Notes: generated from the sequence alone by a model not told the origin. Positions 26,145 through 34,537 are shown, numbered from the stretch's first letter. The stretch: DNA of 64,000 bases from an uncultured Bacteroidales bacterium (GCA_905233685.1 CAJOEZ010000001.1:62001-126000), one strand, 5' to 3'. Numbers and translations are program-made.

Positions 26145-26549
26145 ATGAAACGCATTCTTTGTTTGATCATATTCTTGGTTTCTGTTGTCACAGTATTTGC
26201 CCAAAATCATGGTTCTCTGGATCTTGACCAAGACAGCCGCATCGAAAGTCTCATTTCGAAACAACGTGCGCTTTATAATCTCGACAGCTCGTTCAGCGGC
26301 TACCGCATTCATATTTTCATGGAAATCGGCAACGATGCCTTGAAGCACGCCGAGGACATGAAGCGGCGTTTCGAAAATGCTTTCCCTGACATTCCCGTTT
26401 ATCTCACTTATGTTGAGCCATATTTCCGCCTCCGCGCCGGCGACTTCCGCAATCGTGTAGAAGCAGAAAAATGCCTGCGCCGCATTAAGCCGAAATTCAA
26501 GGAGGCTTTCGTCACGGCGGACATGATTTACAGACCAAAGATTGATTGA
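26145..26549 (+). CDS. Secreted SPOR-domain-like protein
   Basis: 134 residues with a signal peptide (MKRILCLIIFLVSVVTVFAQ). The C-terminal 80 residues match a SPOR-like fold: GYRIHIFMEIGNDALKHAEDMK, then the turn and VEPYFRLRAGDFRNRVEAEKCLRRIKPKF, which is the classic 'R-VRVGpf-A' strand-helix pattern. SPOR domains bind denuded glycan strands of peptidoglycan, so a periplasmic cell-wall role is likely. It is a single gene ending in a palindromic repeat that may act as terminator. Confidence 0.75.
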   Translation: MKRILCLIIFLVSVVTVFAQNHGSLDLDQDSRIESLISKQRALYNLDSSFSGYRIHIFMEIGNDALKHAEDMKRRFENAFPDIPVYLTYVEPYFRLRAGDFRNRVEAEKCLRRIKPKFKEAFVTADMIYRPKID

Positions 26550-26552
26550 CGT

Positions 26553-26637
26553 TTTACGTCATTGCGAACAAAGTGAAGCAATCCAGAAAACAAAACCTCT
26601 GGATTGCTTCGTCGTTCCTCCTCGCAATGACGCGAAG
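26553..26637 (-). repeat. Palindromic element, intergenic copy (inverse of the hemW copy)
   Basis: Perfect arms of 11 bp (CGTCATTGCGA/TCGCAATGACG) and 12 bp (GAAGCAATCCAG/CTGGATTGCTTC). On the minus strand it begins with the same 41 bases as the hemW copy. It fills the gap between two convergent genes and may serve as a bidirectional terminator. Confidence 0.9.
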
Positions 26638-26641
26638 CGTG

Positions 26642-27562
26642 TCAATTCAAAAACTGCAACACGTTGTTTATAACGATACCAAGCCTTAAGATAAACGCCT
26701 CCTCAGTGGCGAAACCGATGTGCGGCAACATGATGAGATTCGGCACACCGAATAACGGATTATCTTGTTTCAGAGGCGGTTCAGTGCCATAGACATCCGT
26801 GGCCGCACCAGCAATTTGACCTTGTTTTAAGGCATTGGCCAAGGCCATTTCGTTCACGACAGGGCCGCGTGCTGTATTTATTAATATGGAATTGGGCTTC
26901 ATCAGGGCGAAATCCTTCGTGGTGATGAAGTCGCGGGTGTCGGCGTTGAGGGCAATGTGCAATGTGACAATGTCGGATTCCTTCAGTAAGGTTTCCTTAT
27001 CGACAAAAGTCACGCCTTCGACTTGTTTTGGAGTGCGGTTCCAAGCCAAGACTTTGCAACCGAAGGCATTCGCCAATTGCGCCACACGTTGCCCGATGTT
27101 ACCCATACCGATGATACCGATGGCCTTGCCCCCGATTTCGCGTCCAGGCATGATGCCCTTGCGGTTGCATTGGCGCGTAATCGTGTCGTTTTCAAGGACT
27201 TTACGGTAGAGGTCAATCATTAAAGCAATGGCGAGTTCAGCCACGGCTTCGGTACTGTAACCTGCCGCGTTTTTCACGACGATGCCGCGCTTTTGGCATT
27301 CTTCCATGTCAATATGGTCCAAGCCCGTAAAGGCGATGGAAAGCATCTTCAAGTTCGGGCAAGCGTCAAGAAAGTCCTTGCGCAGAGGGATGTTGCTCTC
27401 GACGATGATCTCCGCGCCCTCGGCACGGCGTTTCAGTTCGTCGAGGTTTTCGTTGCGGTCGGAATAGATAACAACCTCATGGCCAGCCTTTCTCAGGCCT
27501 TCGCAGGCGGCTTCAATTTGCTCGATTTTCAGACCGAGCGGTTCCAAAAAGACGATTTTCAT
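26642..27562 (-). CDS. D-2-hydroxyacid dehydrogenase (D-3-phosphoglycerate dehydrogenase-like)
   Basis: NAD-dependent D-isomer-specific dehydrogenase of 306 residues. The Rossmann motif GIIGMGNIGQRVA lies in the middle; the catalytic Arg is in NTARGPVV and the catalytic His is in MLPHIGFATEEA. There is no ACT domain, so it is the short form, and the substrate (phosphoglycerate, lactate, glyoxylate or hydroxypyruvate) is uncertain. It overlaps the ridA stop by 4 bp (ATGA), so the two are translationally coupled. The linkage to RidA, which clears reactive enamines, fits amino-acid metabolism. Confidence 0.85.
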   Translation of the reverse strand: MKIVFLEPLGLKIEQIEAACEGLRKAGHEVVIYSDRNENLDELKRRAEGAEIIVESNIPLRKDFLDACPNLKMLSIAFTGLDHIDMEECQKRGIVVKNAAGYSTEAVAELAIALMIDLYRKVLENDTITRQCNRKGIMPGREIGGKAIGIIGMGNIGQRVAQLANAFGCKVLAWNRTPKQVEGVTFVDKETLLKESDIVTLHIALNADTRDFITTKDFALMKPNSILINTARGPVVNEMALANALKQGQIAGAATDVYGTEPPLKQDNPLFGVPNLIMLPHIGFATEEAFILRLGIVINNVLQFLN

Positions 27563-27933
27563 TTTGCGGCAATCATTTCGATTTCGACCAAAGCCTGCTT
27601 GGGCAGTTCCTTCACGGCGAAAGCGGCACGGGCGGGATAGTCACCCTTGAAATACTTGCCATACACGGCGTTCATCTCGCCAAAGTAGCTCATATCAGCA
27701 AGATAGCAGACGGATTTCACCACATTGTCGAAGGTGCAGCCCGCCTCGTTAAGGATGGCTTCGAGGTTTTTCATGCTTTGTTCGGTCTGTGCCGTCACGC
27801 CTTCCGGCATTTCGCCCGTAGCGGGATTGATGGGCAGTTGGCCCGAAATGAAGACGAGTCCATTGGCTTCAATTGCCTGACTGTAAGGCCCGATGGCGCC
27901 CGGAGCCTTTGTCGTTGCGATAACTTTTTTCAT
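27559..27933 (-). CDS. ridA: RidA-family enamine/imine deaminase
   Basis: Small trimeric enzyme (124 residues) that hydrolyses 2-aminoacrylate and related enamines. The start at 27933 gives MKKVIATTKAPGAIGPYSQAI, the usual N terminus. The family core is present: GLVFISGQLPINP, a catalytic Arg in YPARAAFAVKELP, and the terminal VEIEMIA. An upstream in-frame ATG (28065) would run across the promoter and terminator and is rejected. It is followed, with a 4-bp overlap, by a D-2-hydroxyacid dehydrogenase gene. Confidence 0.95.
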   Translation of the reverse strand: MKKVIATTKAPGAIGPYSQAIEANGLVFISGQLPINPATGEMPEGVTAQTEQSMKNLEAILNEAGCTFDNVVKSVCYLADMSYFGEMNAVYGKYFKGDYPARAAFAVKELPKQALVEIEMIAAK

Positions 27934-27960
27934 AGGTTGAAATTTTTGGGTTAACAACTG

Positions 27961-27968
27961 CAAAAGTA
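27961..27968 (-). promoter_or_regulatory. -7 box TACTTTTG for ridA
   Basis: Minus-strand TACTTTTG, 27 bp upstream of the ridA start, just downstream of the RNase gene terminator. Confidence 0.55.
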
Positions 27969-27984
27969 GTAAAAAATCCAAAAC

Positions 27985-28013
27985 AAAAAGCCTGTTCCAA
28001 GAACAGGCTTTTT
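27985..28013 (-). terminator. Terminator of the RNase E/G gene
   Basis: Stem GCCTGTTC/GAACAGGC extended by A/T arms, loop 3 nt, with a T run on the minus strand. Confidence 0.8.
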
Positions 28014-28036
28014 GAAGTCTTCTGCGCTGCAATCCT

Positions 28037-29647
28037 TTACAACTTAATCTCCTCGCCATTGGCATTCAGGAAATTGTATTGCAGCATGTGGAACTCGGAC
28101 ATCGACTGCACCTTGAACGTCTTTCCGTACTTCTTAATCCATTTGCGGCGTATCGAAAACAGCCCGTCAATGCAGAGGTAAGAATAGATGAACGGGTGAA
28201 CCTGTAAAGTGAGGTGATTCTCGTTTTGGTCAACGAGAAGGTACTTGAGATTGTTTTCGATTTCGTCGATGAAGAGGATGGCGGGCCTGATTTTGCCTTC
28301 GCCGGCGCACACAGGGCATTTTTCCTGCACCTCCACCTCGGTTTCGGGACGCACGCGATGGCGGGTGATTTGTATGAGGCCGAACTTGGAGGCAGGAAGG
28401 ATGGTATGTTTAGCGCGGTCGTGAGCCATGGCTTCCACGAGTGCATTGTAGAGCGCCTTGCGGTGTTTCGATTCGCGCAAGTCGATGAAATCGACGATGA
28501 TGATGCCGCCCATGTCGCGCAGACGCAACTGGCGCGCGATTTCCTTGGCAGCCTCGATGTTCACCTCAAGGGCGTTCTCTTCTTGCGAGTTTTCTTTGTT
28601 GAGACGGTGGCCGCTGTTCACGTCGATGACGTGCATGGCCTCGGTGTGCTCGATGACGAGATAGACACCGTTTCTGATGGAGACAATCTTACCGAAAAAG
28701 CCCTTGATTTGCTTGGCAACGTTGAAATGCTCAAAAATGGACTCCTTGCCTTTGTAGAGCTGGATGATTTCGGCTTTTTGCGGGGCGATGGTCTGGATGT
28801 AACTGCGAATTTCTTCATAAAGTGTTTCGTCGTTCACGTAGATGTGGTTGAACGACTCGTTCAGCAAATCGCGAAGCATGACGGAGGTTTGGTCCATTTC
28901 GCTGACCAGCTTTCCGTAGTTGGTCATCTTGGCCATTTCCATCGTACAGTGTTCCCACTTCGTGATAAGGGAGCGGAGGTCGGCATCGAGTTCGGCCACT
29001 TTCTTGCCCTCGGCGATGGTGCGAATGATGACGCCGTAGTTGTTGGGCTTGATGCTCTGGATAAGTCGCCGCAGTCGGCCGCGCTCCTCGCTGCTACCGA
29101 TTTTTTGGGATACCGAGATGCGGTTAGAGAAGGGAACAAGCACAAGGTAGCGTCCAGCAAAGGAAATTTCCGCCGTGATTCTCGGCCCTTTGGTGTGGAT
29201 GGGTTCTTTGGCGATTTGAACCGGAAGCAAATCGCCCACGTTGAGATAGTCGGCTATTTTGCCATTGCGCTCCATGTCAGGCTCCAGATTGAATTTGGCC
29301 ATCGACACGTCTTCGCCGACACTGACCATTTTCTTGTACTTGAGCAGCGACTTACCTTGGATGCCGAGGTCGAGGTAGTGCAGAAATGCCTCCTTGGGGT
29401 AACCTACATCAACGAAAGCCGCATTGAGACCTGGCAGAATCTTTTTCACTCTACCCAAATAAACGTCTCCGACCGCAAACTGGTTATTGGTCTTTTCTTT
29501 GTGAAGTTCGACAAGTATGTTGTCCTCCAGCAGTGCGATGTCAACCTCCGAAGCGTGCGAGTCGATGAACAAATCGCGCATCACTGGCTTCACTTCCGCC
29601 GGTGCTGTCGTCGCTTCTTCGGCGACCTGTTGTTTTTGTTCAGACAT
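28037..29647 (-). CDS. rng: Ribonuclease E/G family endoribonuclease
   Basis: 536-residue endoribonuclease that initiates RNA decay and rRNA processing. The S1 domain lies near 45-130 (GDVYLGRVKKILPGLNAAFVDVG); the catalytic Mg-binding aspartates are in HVIDVNSGH and IIIVDFIDL; the Zn-link is KCPVCAGEGKI. The length and the absence of a long C-terminal scaffold match RNase G rather than full RNase E. The N-terminal 20 residues are low-complexity (QQVAEEATTAPAE). It lies downstream of a 29-residue basic protein gene, separated by a strongly structured 110-bp spacer. Confidence 0.93.
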   Translation of the reverse strand: MSEQKQQVAEEATTAPAEVKPVMRDLFIDSHASEVDIALLEDNILVELHKEKTNNQFAVGDVYLGRVKKILPGLNAAFVDVGYPKEAFLHYLDLGIQGKSLLKYKKMVSVGEDVSMAKFNLEPDMERNGKIADYLNVGDLLPVQIAKEPIHTKGPRITAEISFAGRYLVLVPFSNRISVSQKIGSSEERGRLRRLIQSIKPNNYGVIIRTIAEGKKVAELDADLRSLITKWEHCTMEMAKMTNYGKLVSEMDQTSVMLRDLLNESFNHIYVNDETLYEEIRSYIQTIAPQKAEIIQLYKGKESIFEHFNVAKQIKGFFGKIVSIRNGVYLVIEHTEAMHVIDVNSGHRLNKENSQEENALEVNIEAAKEIARQLRLRDMGGIIIVDFIDLRESKHRKALYNALVEAMAHDRAKHTILPASKFGLIQITRHRVRPETEVEVQEKCPVCAGEGKIRPAILFIDEIENNLKYLLVDQNENHLTLQVHPFIYSYLCIDGLFSIRRKWIKKYGKTFKVQSMSEFHMLQYNFLNANGEEIKL

Positions 29648-29686
29648 AGTGTTTTGCTTTTGGGGTTAACGATGGTATTGATAAAA

Positions 29687-29734
29687 CAATAACACAACAT
29701 CGGATTAGGTTGCCCTCCCGACGCTGTGTTATTG
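29687..29734 (-). promoter_or_regulatory. 17-bp stem-loop in the leader of the RNase E/G gene
   Basis: Arms 29687-29703 and 29718-29734 pair along their full length. On the minus-strand RNA the two non-Watson-Crick positions become G-U pairs, which suggests that RNA structure in that transcript is what matters. Loop of 14 nt. It is not followed by a T run, so it is not a standard terminator. Autoregulation through the leader is known for E. coli rne; here it is inferred. Confidence 0.6.
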
Positions 29735-29741
29735 CCTTTGA

Positions 29742-29760
29742 TAAGCCCGCGACGGGCTTA
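29742..29760 (-). repeat. Short hairpin covering the stop codon of the 29-residue gene
   Basis: Perfect inverted repeat TAAGCCCG-CGA-CGGGCTTA; the stop codon TAA is the first arm on the minus strand. No T run follows. Confidence 0.6.
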
Positions 29761-29847
29761 TTTCTTCTTGTGTCTGTCCTTTCTCAAGCGTTTTTTGCGC
29801 TTGTGTGTAGACATCTTGTGTCTTTTATGCTTTTTACCGTTTGGCAT
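29758..29847 (-). CDS. 29-residue highly basic protein, likely ribosome- or RNA-associated
   Basis: A very short gene: it begins MPNGKKHKRHK and ends KKRLRKDRHKKK, with about two thirds Lys, Arg or His. Almost identical short proteins occur in this position in many Bacteroidota as far as I remember, so it is likely real and not random. The ATG at 29847 lies 20 bp after the HU stop codon, and a structured spacer links it to the RNase E/G gene. The composition resembles small ribosomal proteins such as bTHX or bL36-type tails. Binding to rRNA is inference. Confidence 0.7.
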   Translation of the reverse strand: MPNGKKHKRHKMSTHKRKKRLRKDRHKKK

Positions 29848-29867
29848 AGTATTGCGTTTTAATGAGA

Positions 29868-30140
29868 TTACTTAACAGCGTTCATGAAGGTCTTGGCAGG
29901 CTTGAAGGCCGGAATCTTGTGGGCCGGGATGGTGATGGCCACATTCTTGCCGATGTTGCGGCCGGTCTTTTCGGCTCTCGTCTTGATGATGAAGCTACCG
30001 AAGCCTCTCAAATAAACGTTTTCTCCCTTGCTCAAAGAGGCCTTGACGACTTCCATGAAGTTCTCAACCACATTTTGAACAGCACCTTTCTCGATGCCCG
30101 TCTTGCTGGCGATTTCAGCCACGATTTCTGCTTTTGTCAT
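29868..30140 (-). CDS. HU-family DNA-binding protein
   Basis: 90-residue histone-like protein that bends DNA as a dimer. The N-terminal helices (TKAEIVAEIASKTGIEKGAVQ) are followed by the signature LRGFGSFIIKTRAEKTGRNIGK and the DNA-gripping beta arm (NVAITIPAHKIPAFKPAKTF). All residues are typical of HU/IHF; the two cannot be separated on sequence. The gene has a leader of about 50 nt after the TACCTTTG box at 30191-30198 and is probably the first gene of HU - basic peptide - RNase E/G. Confidence 0.94.
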   Translation of the reverse strand: MTKAEIVAEIASKTGIEKGAVQNVVENFMEVVKASLSKGENVYLRGFGSFIIKTRAEKTGRNIGKNVAITIPAHKIPAFKPAKTFMNAVK

Positions 30141-30190
30141 TTTTTTTACTTATTTAATGGTTAGAAATTATGTTTGTTGTAAATTTGCGG

Positions 30191-30198
30191 CAAAGGTA
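30191..30198 (-). promoter_or_regulatory. -7 box TACCTTTG for the HU gene
   Basis: Minus-strand TACCTTTG followed by GCCGC, 50 bp upstream of the HU start. Confidence 0.5.
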
Positions 30199-30294
30199 CG
30201 AACTATTTTCATACGAAGACGACTTTTGTTCAAATTTTTTCTTCTAATGAGTTATAAATAAAGAAATTCGACTCATAATACAAGGAAAGGAACC

Positions 30295-31344
30295 ATGAAC
30301 GGCCCGCAAGAAACATTGCTCAATTGGTATGTCCAAAACCGCCGTGACCTGCCCTGGCGCAACAATCCTTCGCCCTATCAAGTGTGGATTTCGGAGGTTA
30401 TCTTGCAACAGACGCGCGTCAGCCAAGGCCTTGACTATTATCTGCGTTTCATCGAAAAATGGCCCGATGTGAAAGCGCTGGCACAAGCCTCGGAAAAAGA
30501 AGTGCTGAAAATGTGGCAGGGATTGGGCTATTATTCCCGCGCCCGCAATCTACACCAATGCGCCAAGCAAGTCGTGACGCAATTTGGCGGCAGTTTTCCA
30601 GCTGACTATGAACGACTTAAACAACTCAAGGGCGTGGGCGACTATACCGCCGCTGCCATCGCGTCCATCGCCTTCAACCTTCCCTGCGCCGTGGTCGACG
30701 GCAACGTTTACCGTTTCCTTTCCCGACTCTTCGACATCAACACACCTATTAATAATAATGAAGGCCAAAAACTTTTCGCCCAATTGGCCGACGAACTGCT
30801 CAACCGTGAACAACCCAGCCTCCACAACCAAGCCATGATGGAGTTTGGTGCTCTGCAATGCACTCCGAAAAACCCGAACTGTCTGCTTTGTCCGCTGCAA
30901 GCGCAATGCCTGGCTTTTGAGCGGCAAACCGTCATGCAAAGACCCGTCAAATTGGCCAAGACAAAAGTCACGACGCAGTACCTCAACTATTTGGTTTTCA
31001 GATTGGAGGACAATATCTGTCTCCGTAAACGCAGCGGCAAGGGCATTTGGCACAACCTCTACGACTTCCCTTGTATCGAAAGCAATAATCCGATGTCGGT
31101 TGCGGAAGTTCTTGATTCGGAAGAGTTTCGACAACTAATTGGTAATGTGTCGTTTATGGTATCAAAAACCTCCCCGACCTTCACCCACAAATTGACGCAT
31201 CGCACCCTCATCGCACAGTTCATCGAAATAAAACTTTCACATGAATGGCCGCCAATTGAAACAAAAGATATAATTTTGGCCCGTGAAAGGGATATGGAAA
31301 ACTACCCCATCCCTCGCTTAATCGATTTATACTTAAACACTTAA
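30295..31344 (+). CDS. mutY: A/G-specific adenine glycosylase MutY
   Basis: Base-excision repair enzyme that removes A opposite 8-oxoG. The catalytic Glu is in WISEVILQQTRV, the helix-hairpin-helix is LKGVGDYTAAAIASIAF, the catalytic Asp is in AVVDGNVYRFLSR, and the [4Fe-4S] cluster is C-x6-C-x2-C-x5-C in the CTPKNPNCLLCPLQAQC segment. The C-terminal NUDIX-like 8-oxoG recognition domain (about 225-345) is present. It is the first gene of the conserved mutY-ssb-gldE-gldD block. Confidence 0.96.
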   Translation: MNGPQETLLNWYVQNRRDLPWRNNPSPYQVWISEVILQQTRVSQGLDYYLRFIEKWPDVKALAQASEKEVLKMWQGLGYYSRARNLHQCAKQVVTQFGGSFPADYERLKQLKGVGDYTAAAIASIAFNLPCAVVDGNVYRFLSRLFDINTPINNNEGQKLFAQLADELLNREQPSLHNQAMMEFGALQCTPKNPNCLLCPLQAQCLAFERQTVMQRPVKLAKTKVTTQYLNYLVFRLEDNICLRKRSGKGIWHNLYDFPCIESNNPMSVAEVLDSEEFRQLIGNVSFMVSKTSPTFTHKLTHRTLIAQFIEIKLSHEWPPIETKDIILARERDMENYPIPRLIDLYLNT

Positions 31345-31364
31345 CCAATTAAACCCCAAGAATC

Positions 31365-31820
31365 ATGGCAAGCTTGAACAAAGTCATCCTCATCGGTCGC
31401 CTTGGAAAAGACCCAGAAATCACCTCATTCGACAACGGCAACAAGAAAATCACTGCCACCCTCGCCACCTCGGAACGCTACCGCGACCGTGACCAAAACT
31501 GGGTGGAACAGACCGACTGGCACAATATCGTGGTCTGGGGCAACTTAGCCAACGACATCGCCGATGGACGCCGCAACTACTCGAAGGGCGACCTGATGTA
31601 TGTGGAAGGCAAATTACGCACCCGCCAATATACTGACCAGCAAGGCGTTGTACGCTATGTCACCGAAGTCATCGCCGACAAGATGATGCAGATGGCTCCC
31701 GCACGTCCCGCCCAACAGTCGTCATACGGCCAGCCCTACTCGCCCGCCACTGAACCCGCCCCGACCGGCTACACACCACAGGCCAACACCCTCGACGAAG
31801 GCAACGACCTGCCATTTTAA
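31365..31820 (+). CDS. ssb: Single-stranded DNA-binding protein
   Basis: 151-residue SSB. The OB fold starts with LNKVILIGRLGKDPEI; WHNIVVWGNLA and GKLRTRQY are the usual DNA-contact segments. A Pro/Gln/Tyr-rich linker is followed by the acidic tip DEGNDLPF, which recruits partner proteins. It lies 20 bp after mutY. Confidence 0.96.
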   Translation: MASLNKVILIGRLGKDPEITSFDNGNKKITATLATSERYRDRDQNWVEQTDWHNIVVWGNLANDIADGRRNYSKGDLMYVEGKLRTRQYTDQQGVVRYVTEVIADKMMQMAPARPAQQSSYGQPYSPATEPAPTGYTPQANTLDEGNDLPF

Positions 31821-31884
31821 CGAATTTTGGCCTCCATGCCGGAATAATTTGACTCACTTTGTGTCGTCGAATCTAAAGATTTCC

Positions 31885-31892
31885 TAATTTTG
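31885..31892 (+). promoter_or_regulatory. -7 box TAATTTTG for gldE
   Basis: TAATTTTG followed by C, 26 bp before the TTG start at 31919. Confidence 0.5.
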
Positions 31893-31918
31893 CGGCCTGA
31901 ACTTTAAACGATACAATT

Positions 31919-33259
31919 TTGGAAACACCTGACCCTGACCCTCTCATAGGACTTCTCACCGTTGTTTCAAACAACTTTTTCACTGGATTTACCGTCAACG
32001 CCATCATTGGATTGGTCGTATTGTGCCTGCTCCTCATCGCCTCGGCCTTGATTTCGAGCAGCGAAACGGCGTTTTTCTCGCTCCAGCCCGCCGACATCGA
32101 CGACCTTGAGCAGCGCGACGACGCCAAAAGCAAACTCGTGCTGAAACTGCGCGAGAAGCCCAAAACACTGCTCGCCACCATCCTGATTGGCAACAACTTC
32201 GTCAATGTCACCATTACGCTGTTGGCCACCTATATCATGGCGCAGTTGTTCGACATGAAGAACCACCCCGTGGCGGCTTTTCTTCTAGAAGTGGTGATTG
32301 TCACCTCATTAATATTAATTGTCGGCGAAATCACGCCGAAAATCTATGCCAGCAAGCGCCCCGTCAAAGTGGCACGATTCATGGCACGGCCACTGCGTTT
32401 CCTCAACGGACTCTTCAAGCCGCTGAGCCGCTTGTTGGTCAATTCCACCTCGTTCATGGACAAGCACTTGGAGCGTAAAAAAGGCGAAATCTCGATGGAA
32501 GACCTCTCCACCGCCGTGGAAATCGCCACCGAAGAATCAACGCCTTTGGAGGAAAAACAAATGCTGAAAGGCATCGCCTCGTTCAGCGAAAAGGAAGTGA
32601 GCAACGTGATGATTCCTCGCGTCGACATCATCGGTGTGGAGCAAAATATGGAATTCCTTGACATGCTCGCCATCGTCATAAAAAGCGGATTCTCAAGGAT
32701 TCCCGTCTATGACGAGACCTTGGACAAAGTGACGGGCATCCTCTACGTGAAAGACCTGCTCCCCTACCTTGACGCACAATCCTACGAATGGCAAAAGCTC
32801 GTCCGACCCGCCTTCTTCGTGCCCGAAAACCGCAAGATCAACGACCTGTTCCAAGACTTTCGAGAAAAGAAAATCCACATTGCCATTGTGGTGGACGAAT
32901 ATGGCGGCACTTCTGGCTTGATTACGATGGAAGATGTCATCGAAGAGATTGTGGGCGAAATCAACGACGAGTTTGACGAAGCCAACGTTGAGGAACACTA
33001 CAAGAAGCTCGACGACGGAAGCTATCTCTTTAAGGCCCAGACCAGTATCGTCGATTTCTGCAAGGTGTTTGGCGTGGATGAAGGTTATTTCGAACCCATG
33101 CAAGGCGAGGCAGACACACTTGCCGGACTCATCCTCGAAATCGAGGGACGCATCCCCGAAATTGGATTCAAGTTCAACTTCGAGAAGTTCCAAATGGAAA
33201 TCACCGATGCCGACCAACGCCGTATCAAGGAAGTAAAAGTTGTATTTGATGAAGAATAA
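31919..33259 (+). CDS. gldE: GldE, gliding-motility-associated CNNM/CorC-family protein
   Basis: 446-residue inner-membrane protein. A DUF21/CNNM membrane domain (helices near 18-42, 80-103 and 110-130) is followed by two CBS domains (about 205-325; SNVMIPRVDIIG, then SGFSRIPVYDETLDKVTGILYVKDLL, then EYGGTSGLITMEDVIEEIVGEI) and a CorC_HlyC domain. Members of the family are linked to Mg or Na transport. Adjacency to gldD identifies it as GldE, which in Flavobacterium is partly redundant with SprA/GldB-type functions in gliding or T9SS. The start is TTG 31919; the window has a T9SS client, fitting a secretion role. Confidence 0.88.
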   Translation: METPDPDPLIGLLTVVSNNFFTGFTVNAIIGLVVLCLLLIASALISSSETAFFSLQPADIDDLEQRDDAKSKLVLKLREKPKTLLATILIGNNFVNVTITLLATYIMAQLFDMKNHPVAAFLLEVVIVTSLILIVGEITPKIYASKRPVKVARFMARPLRFLNGLFKPLSRLLVNSTSFMDKHLERKKGEISMEDLSTAVEIATEESTPLEEKQMLKGIASFSEKEVSNVMIPRVDIIGVEQNMEFLDMLAIVIKSGFSRIPVYDETLDKVTGILYVKDLLPYLDAQSYEWQKLVRPAFFVPENRKINDLFQDFREKKIHIAIVVDEYGGTSGLITMEDVIEEIVGEINDEFDEANVEEHYKKLDDGSYLFKAQTSIVDFCKVFGVDEGYFEPMQGEADTLAGLILEIEGRIPEIGFKFNFEKFQMEITDADQRRIKEVKVVFDEE

Positions 33260-33836
33260 AGTATCCATACTGCTCGCAGCCCTCGTCATTGCTTGCATCG
33301 CCTTCTCTTGTGACCGCGAGCCGAACTACCTGCCCAAACCGCGCGGCTATTTCCGCATCGACCTGCCGGAAAAAAGCTATGTGAGCGTCGACACCTTGCA
33401 AAAATACCGTTTCGAGTGCCCACAATACGCGGTGGTTACGCCCGACCCTTATTCACCCGAGGAAAAGGACTGGGTGAACATCGAGATGCCGAAATTCAAA
33501 GGCTCCATCCACTTGACACACAAGCCCGTAGACAACAACTTGGGAGAGTATTTGGAGGATGTGCACACCATGGTTACCAAGCACCTGCAAAAGGCCAACG
33601 GCGTCCGCGACAGCCTGATTACCAATGACGAACATCGCGTTTACGGTCTCTTCATAGAGATGGACGGCAAGGGCGTGGCAACCCCGATGCAGTTTTACCT
33701 CACCGACAGTACCCATAATTTTGTGCGCGGGGTGCTTTATTTCAACTTCAAGCCCGACAACGACTCCATGCAGCCTGTCATCAACTTCATCAGGCAGGAT
33801 ATTGACCACTTGATTGAAACGTTTGAGTGGAAATAA
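33249..33836 (+). CDS. gldD: GldD, gliding motility lipoprotein
   Basis: 195-residue lipoprotein with signal MKNKVSILLAALVIACIAFSC (lipobox Cys near 20) and the typical start of the mature part DREPNYLPKPRGYFRIDLPEK. It overlaps the 3' end of gldE by 11 bp, starting at ATG 33249. GldD is required for gliding and, in several species, for T9SS function; here motility is not implied. The full family length is present. Confidence 0.92.
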   Translation: MKNKVSILLAALVIACIAFSCDREPNYLPKPRGYFRIDLPEKSYVSVDTLQKYRFECPQYAVVTPDPYSPEEKDWVNIEMPKFKGSIHLTHKPVDNNLGEYLEDVHTMVTKHLQKANGVRDSLITNDEHRVYGLFIEMDGKGVATPMQFYLTDSTHNFVRGVLYFNFKPDNDSMQPVINFIRQDIDHLIETFEWK

Positions 33837-33839
33837 GCA

Positions 33840-34451
33840 TCAACTCAATCCCAAGTGCATCTTGATTCGTGACACTAAAATATCGATCACCACGGGGCTG
33901 GAGCCGCGTGGCAGAATGATGTCGGCAGTGCGCTTGGTGGGTTCGATGAATTGTTGGTGCATAGGCTTGACAAAGGTCTGATAGTGGCGCAACACATCTT
34001 CCCAAGTGCGACCGCGCTCAGCAATGTCGCGGCGGATGATACGCATCAAGCGTTCATCGCTGTCGGTATCGACAAACACCTTGATATCCATGCGGTTGCG
34101 TAATTCCTCCTGGGTCAGCACCATGATGCCTTCCACGATGATGACTTGCGTAGGATGCACATGAATCACTTCTTTTGAGCGCGCACAGGTGACGTAAGTG
34201 TAAATCGGCATTGGGATAGTCTCGCCTTTTTTCAAGCGGTCGAGGTGGTCGATGAGCAAATCCCATTCGATGGCATCGGGATGGTCGAAGTTGATTTGCT
34301 TCTTCTCTTCGGGCGTCTTGTCGCCATTGTCGTAATAATAAGCGTCCTGCGAAATGACTGATACTGAGCTCTCTGGCAACTGGCTCACTAATTCCCTAAC
34401 GACGGTGGTCTTCCCTGAACCTGAGCCGCCTGCAATTCCAATGACTAACAT
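33840..34451 (-). CDS. udk: Uridine kinase
   Basis: 203-residue P-loop kinase phosphorylating uridine or cytidine in pyrimidine salvage. Walker A GIAGGSGSGKTT lies at the N terminus; ISQDAYYYD and NFDHPDAIEWDLLI bind the nucleoside; RDIAERGRTWEDVLRHY is the lid/arginine region. Its stop codon is 3 bp from the gldD stop codon, convergent. The leader of about 85 nt contains a palindromic repeat array. Confidence 0.94.
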   Translation of the reverse strand: MLVIGIAGGSGSGKTTVVRELVSQLPESSVSVISQDAYYYDNGDKTPEEKKQINFDHPDAIEWDLLIDHLDRLKKGETIPMPIYTYVTCARSKEVIHVHPTQVIIVEGIMVLTQEELRNRMDIKVFVDTDSDERLMRIIRRDIAERGRTWEDVLRHYQTFVKPMHQQFIEPTKRTADIILPRGSSPVVIDILVSRIKMHLGLS

Positions 34452-34455
34452 TTTC

Positions 34456-34535
34456 TTTAGTTTTAAGTTGTTCAGTTATGAGTGTGGAGTGTGGAGCGGA
34501 ACAACTCCTAACTACTCACTATAAACTGATTTCGC
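34456..34535 (-). repeat. Composite AGTT/AACT palindromic array (A5) in the udk leader
   Basis: In transcript sense it starts with AGTT/GAGT-type units (AGTGAGTAGTTAGGAGTTG) and ends with ACTC/AACT-type units (CACTCATAACTGAACAACT), so the halves can pair. Same family as A6 and A7. It lies between the promoter box and the udk start. Confidence 0.65.
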
Positions 34536-34537
34536 CA

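Noticed and set aside
28214-29692. 492-codon open frame antisense to the RNase E/G gene
   Set aside because: The minus strand encodes all catalytic motifs of RNase E/G; the plus frame is a shadow.
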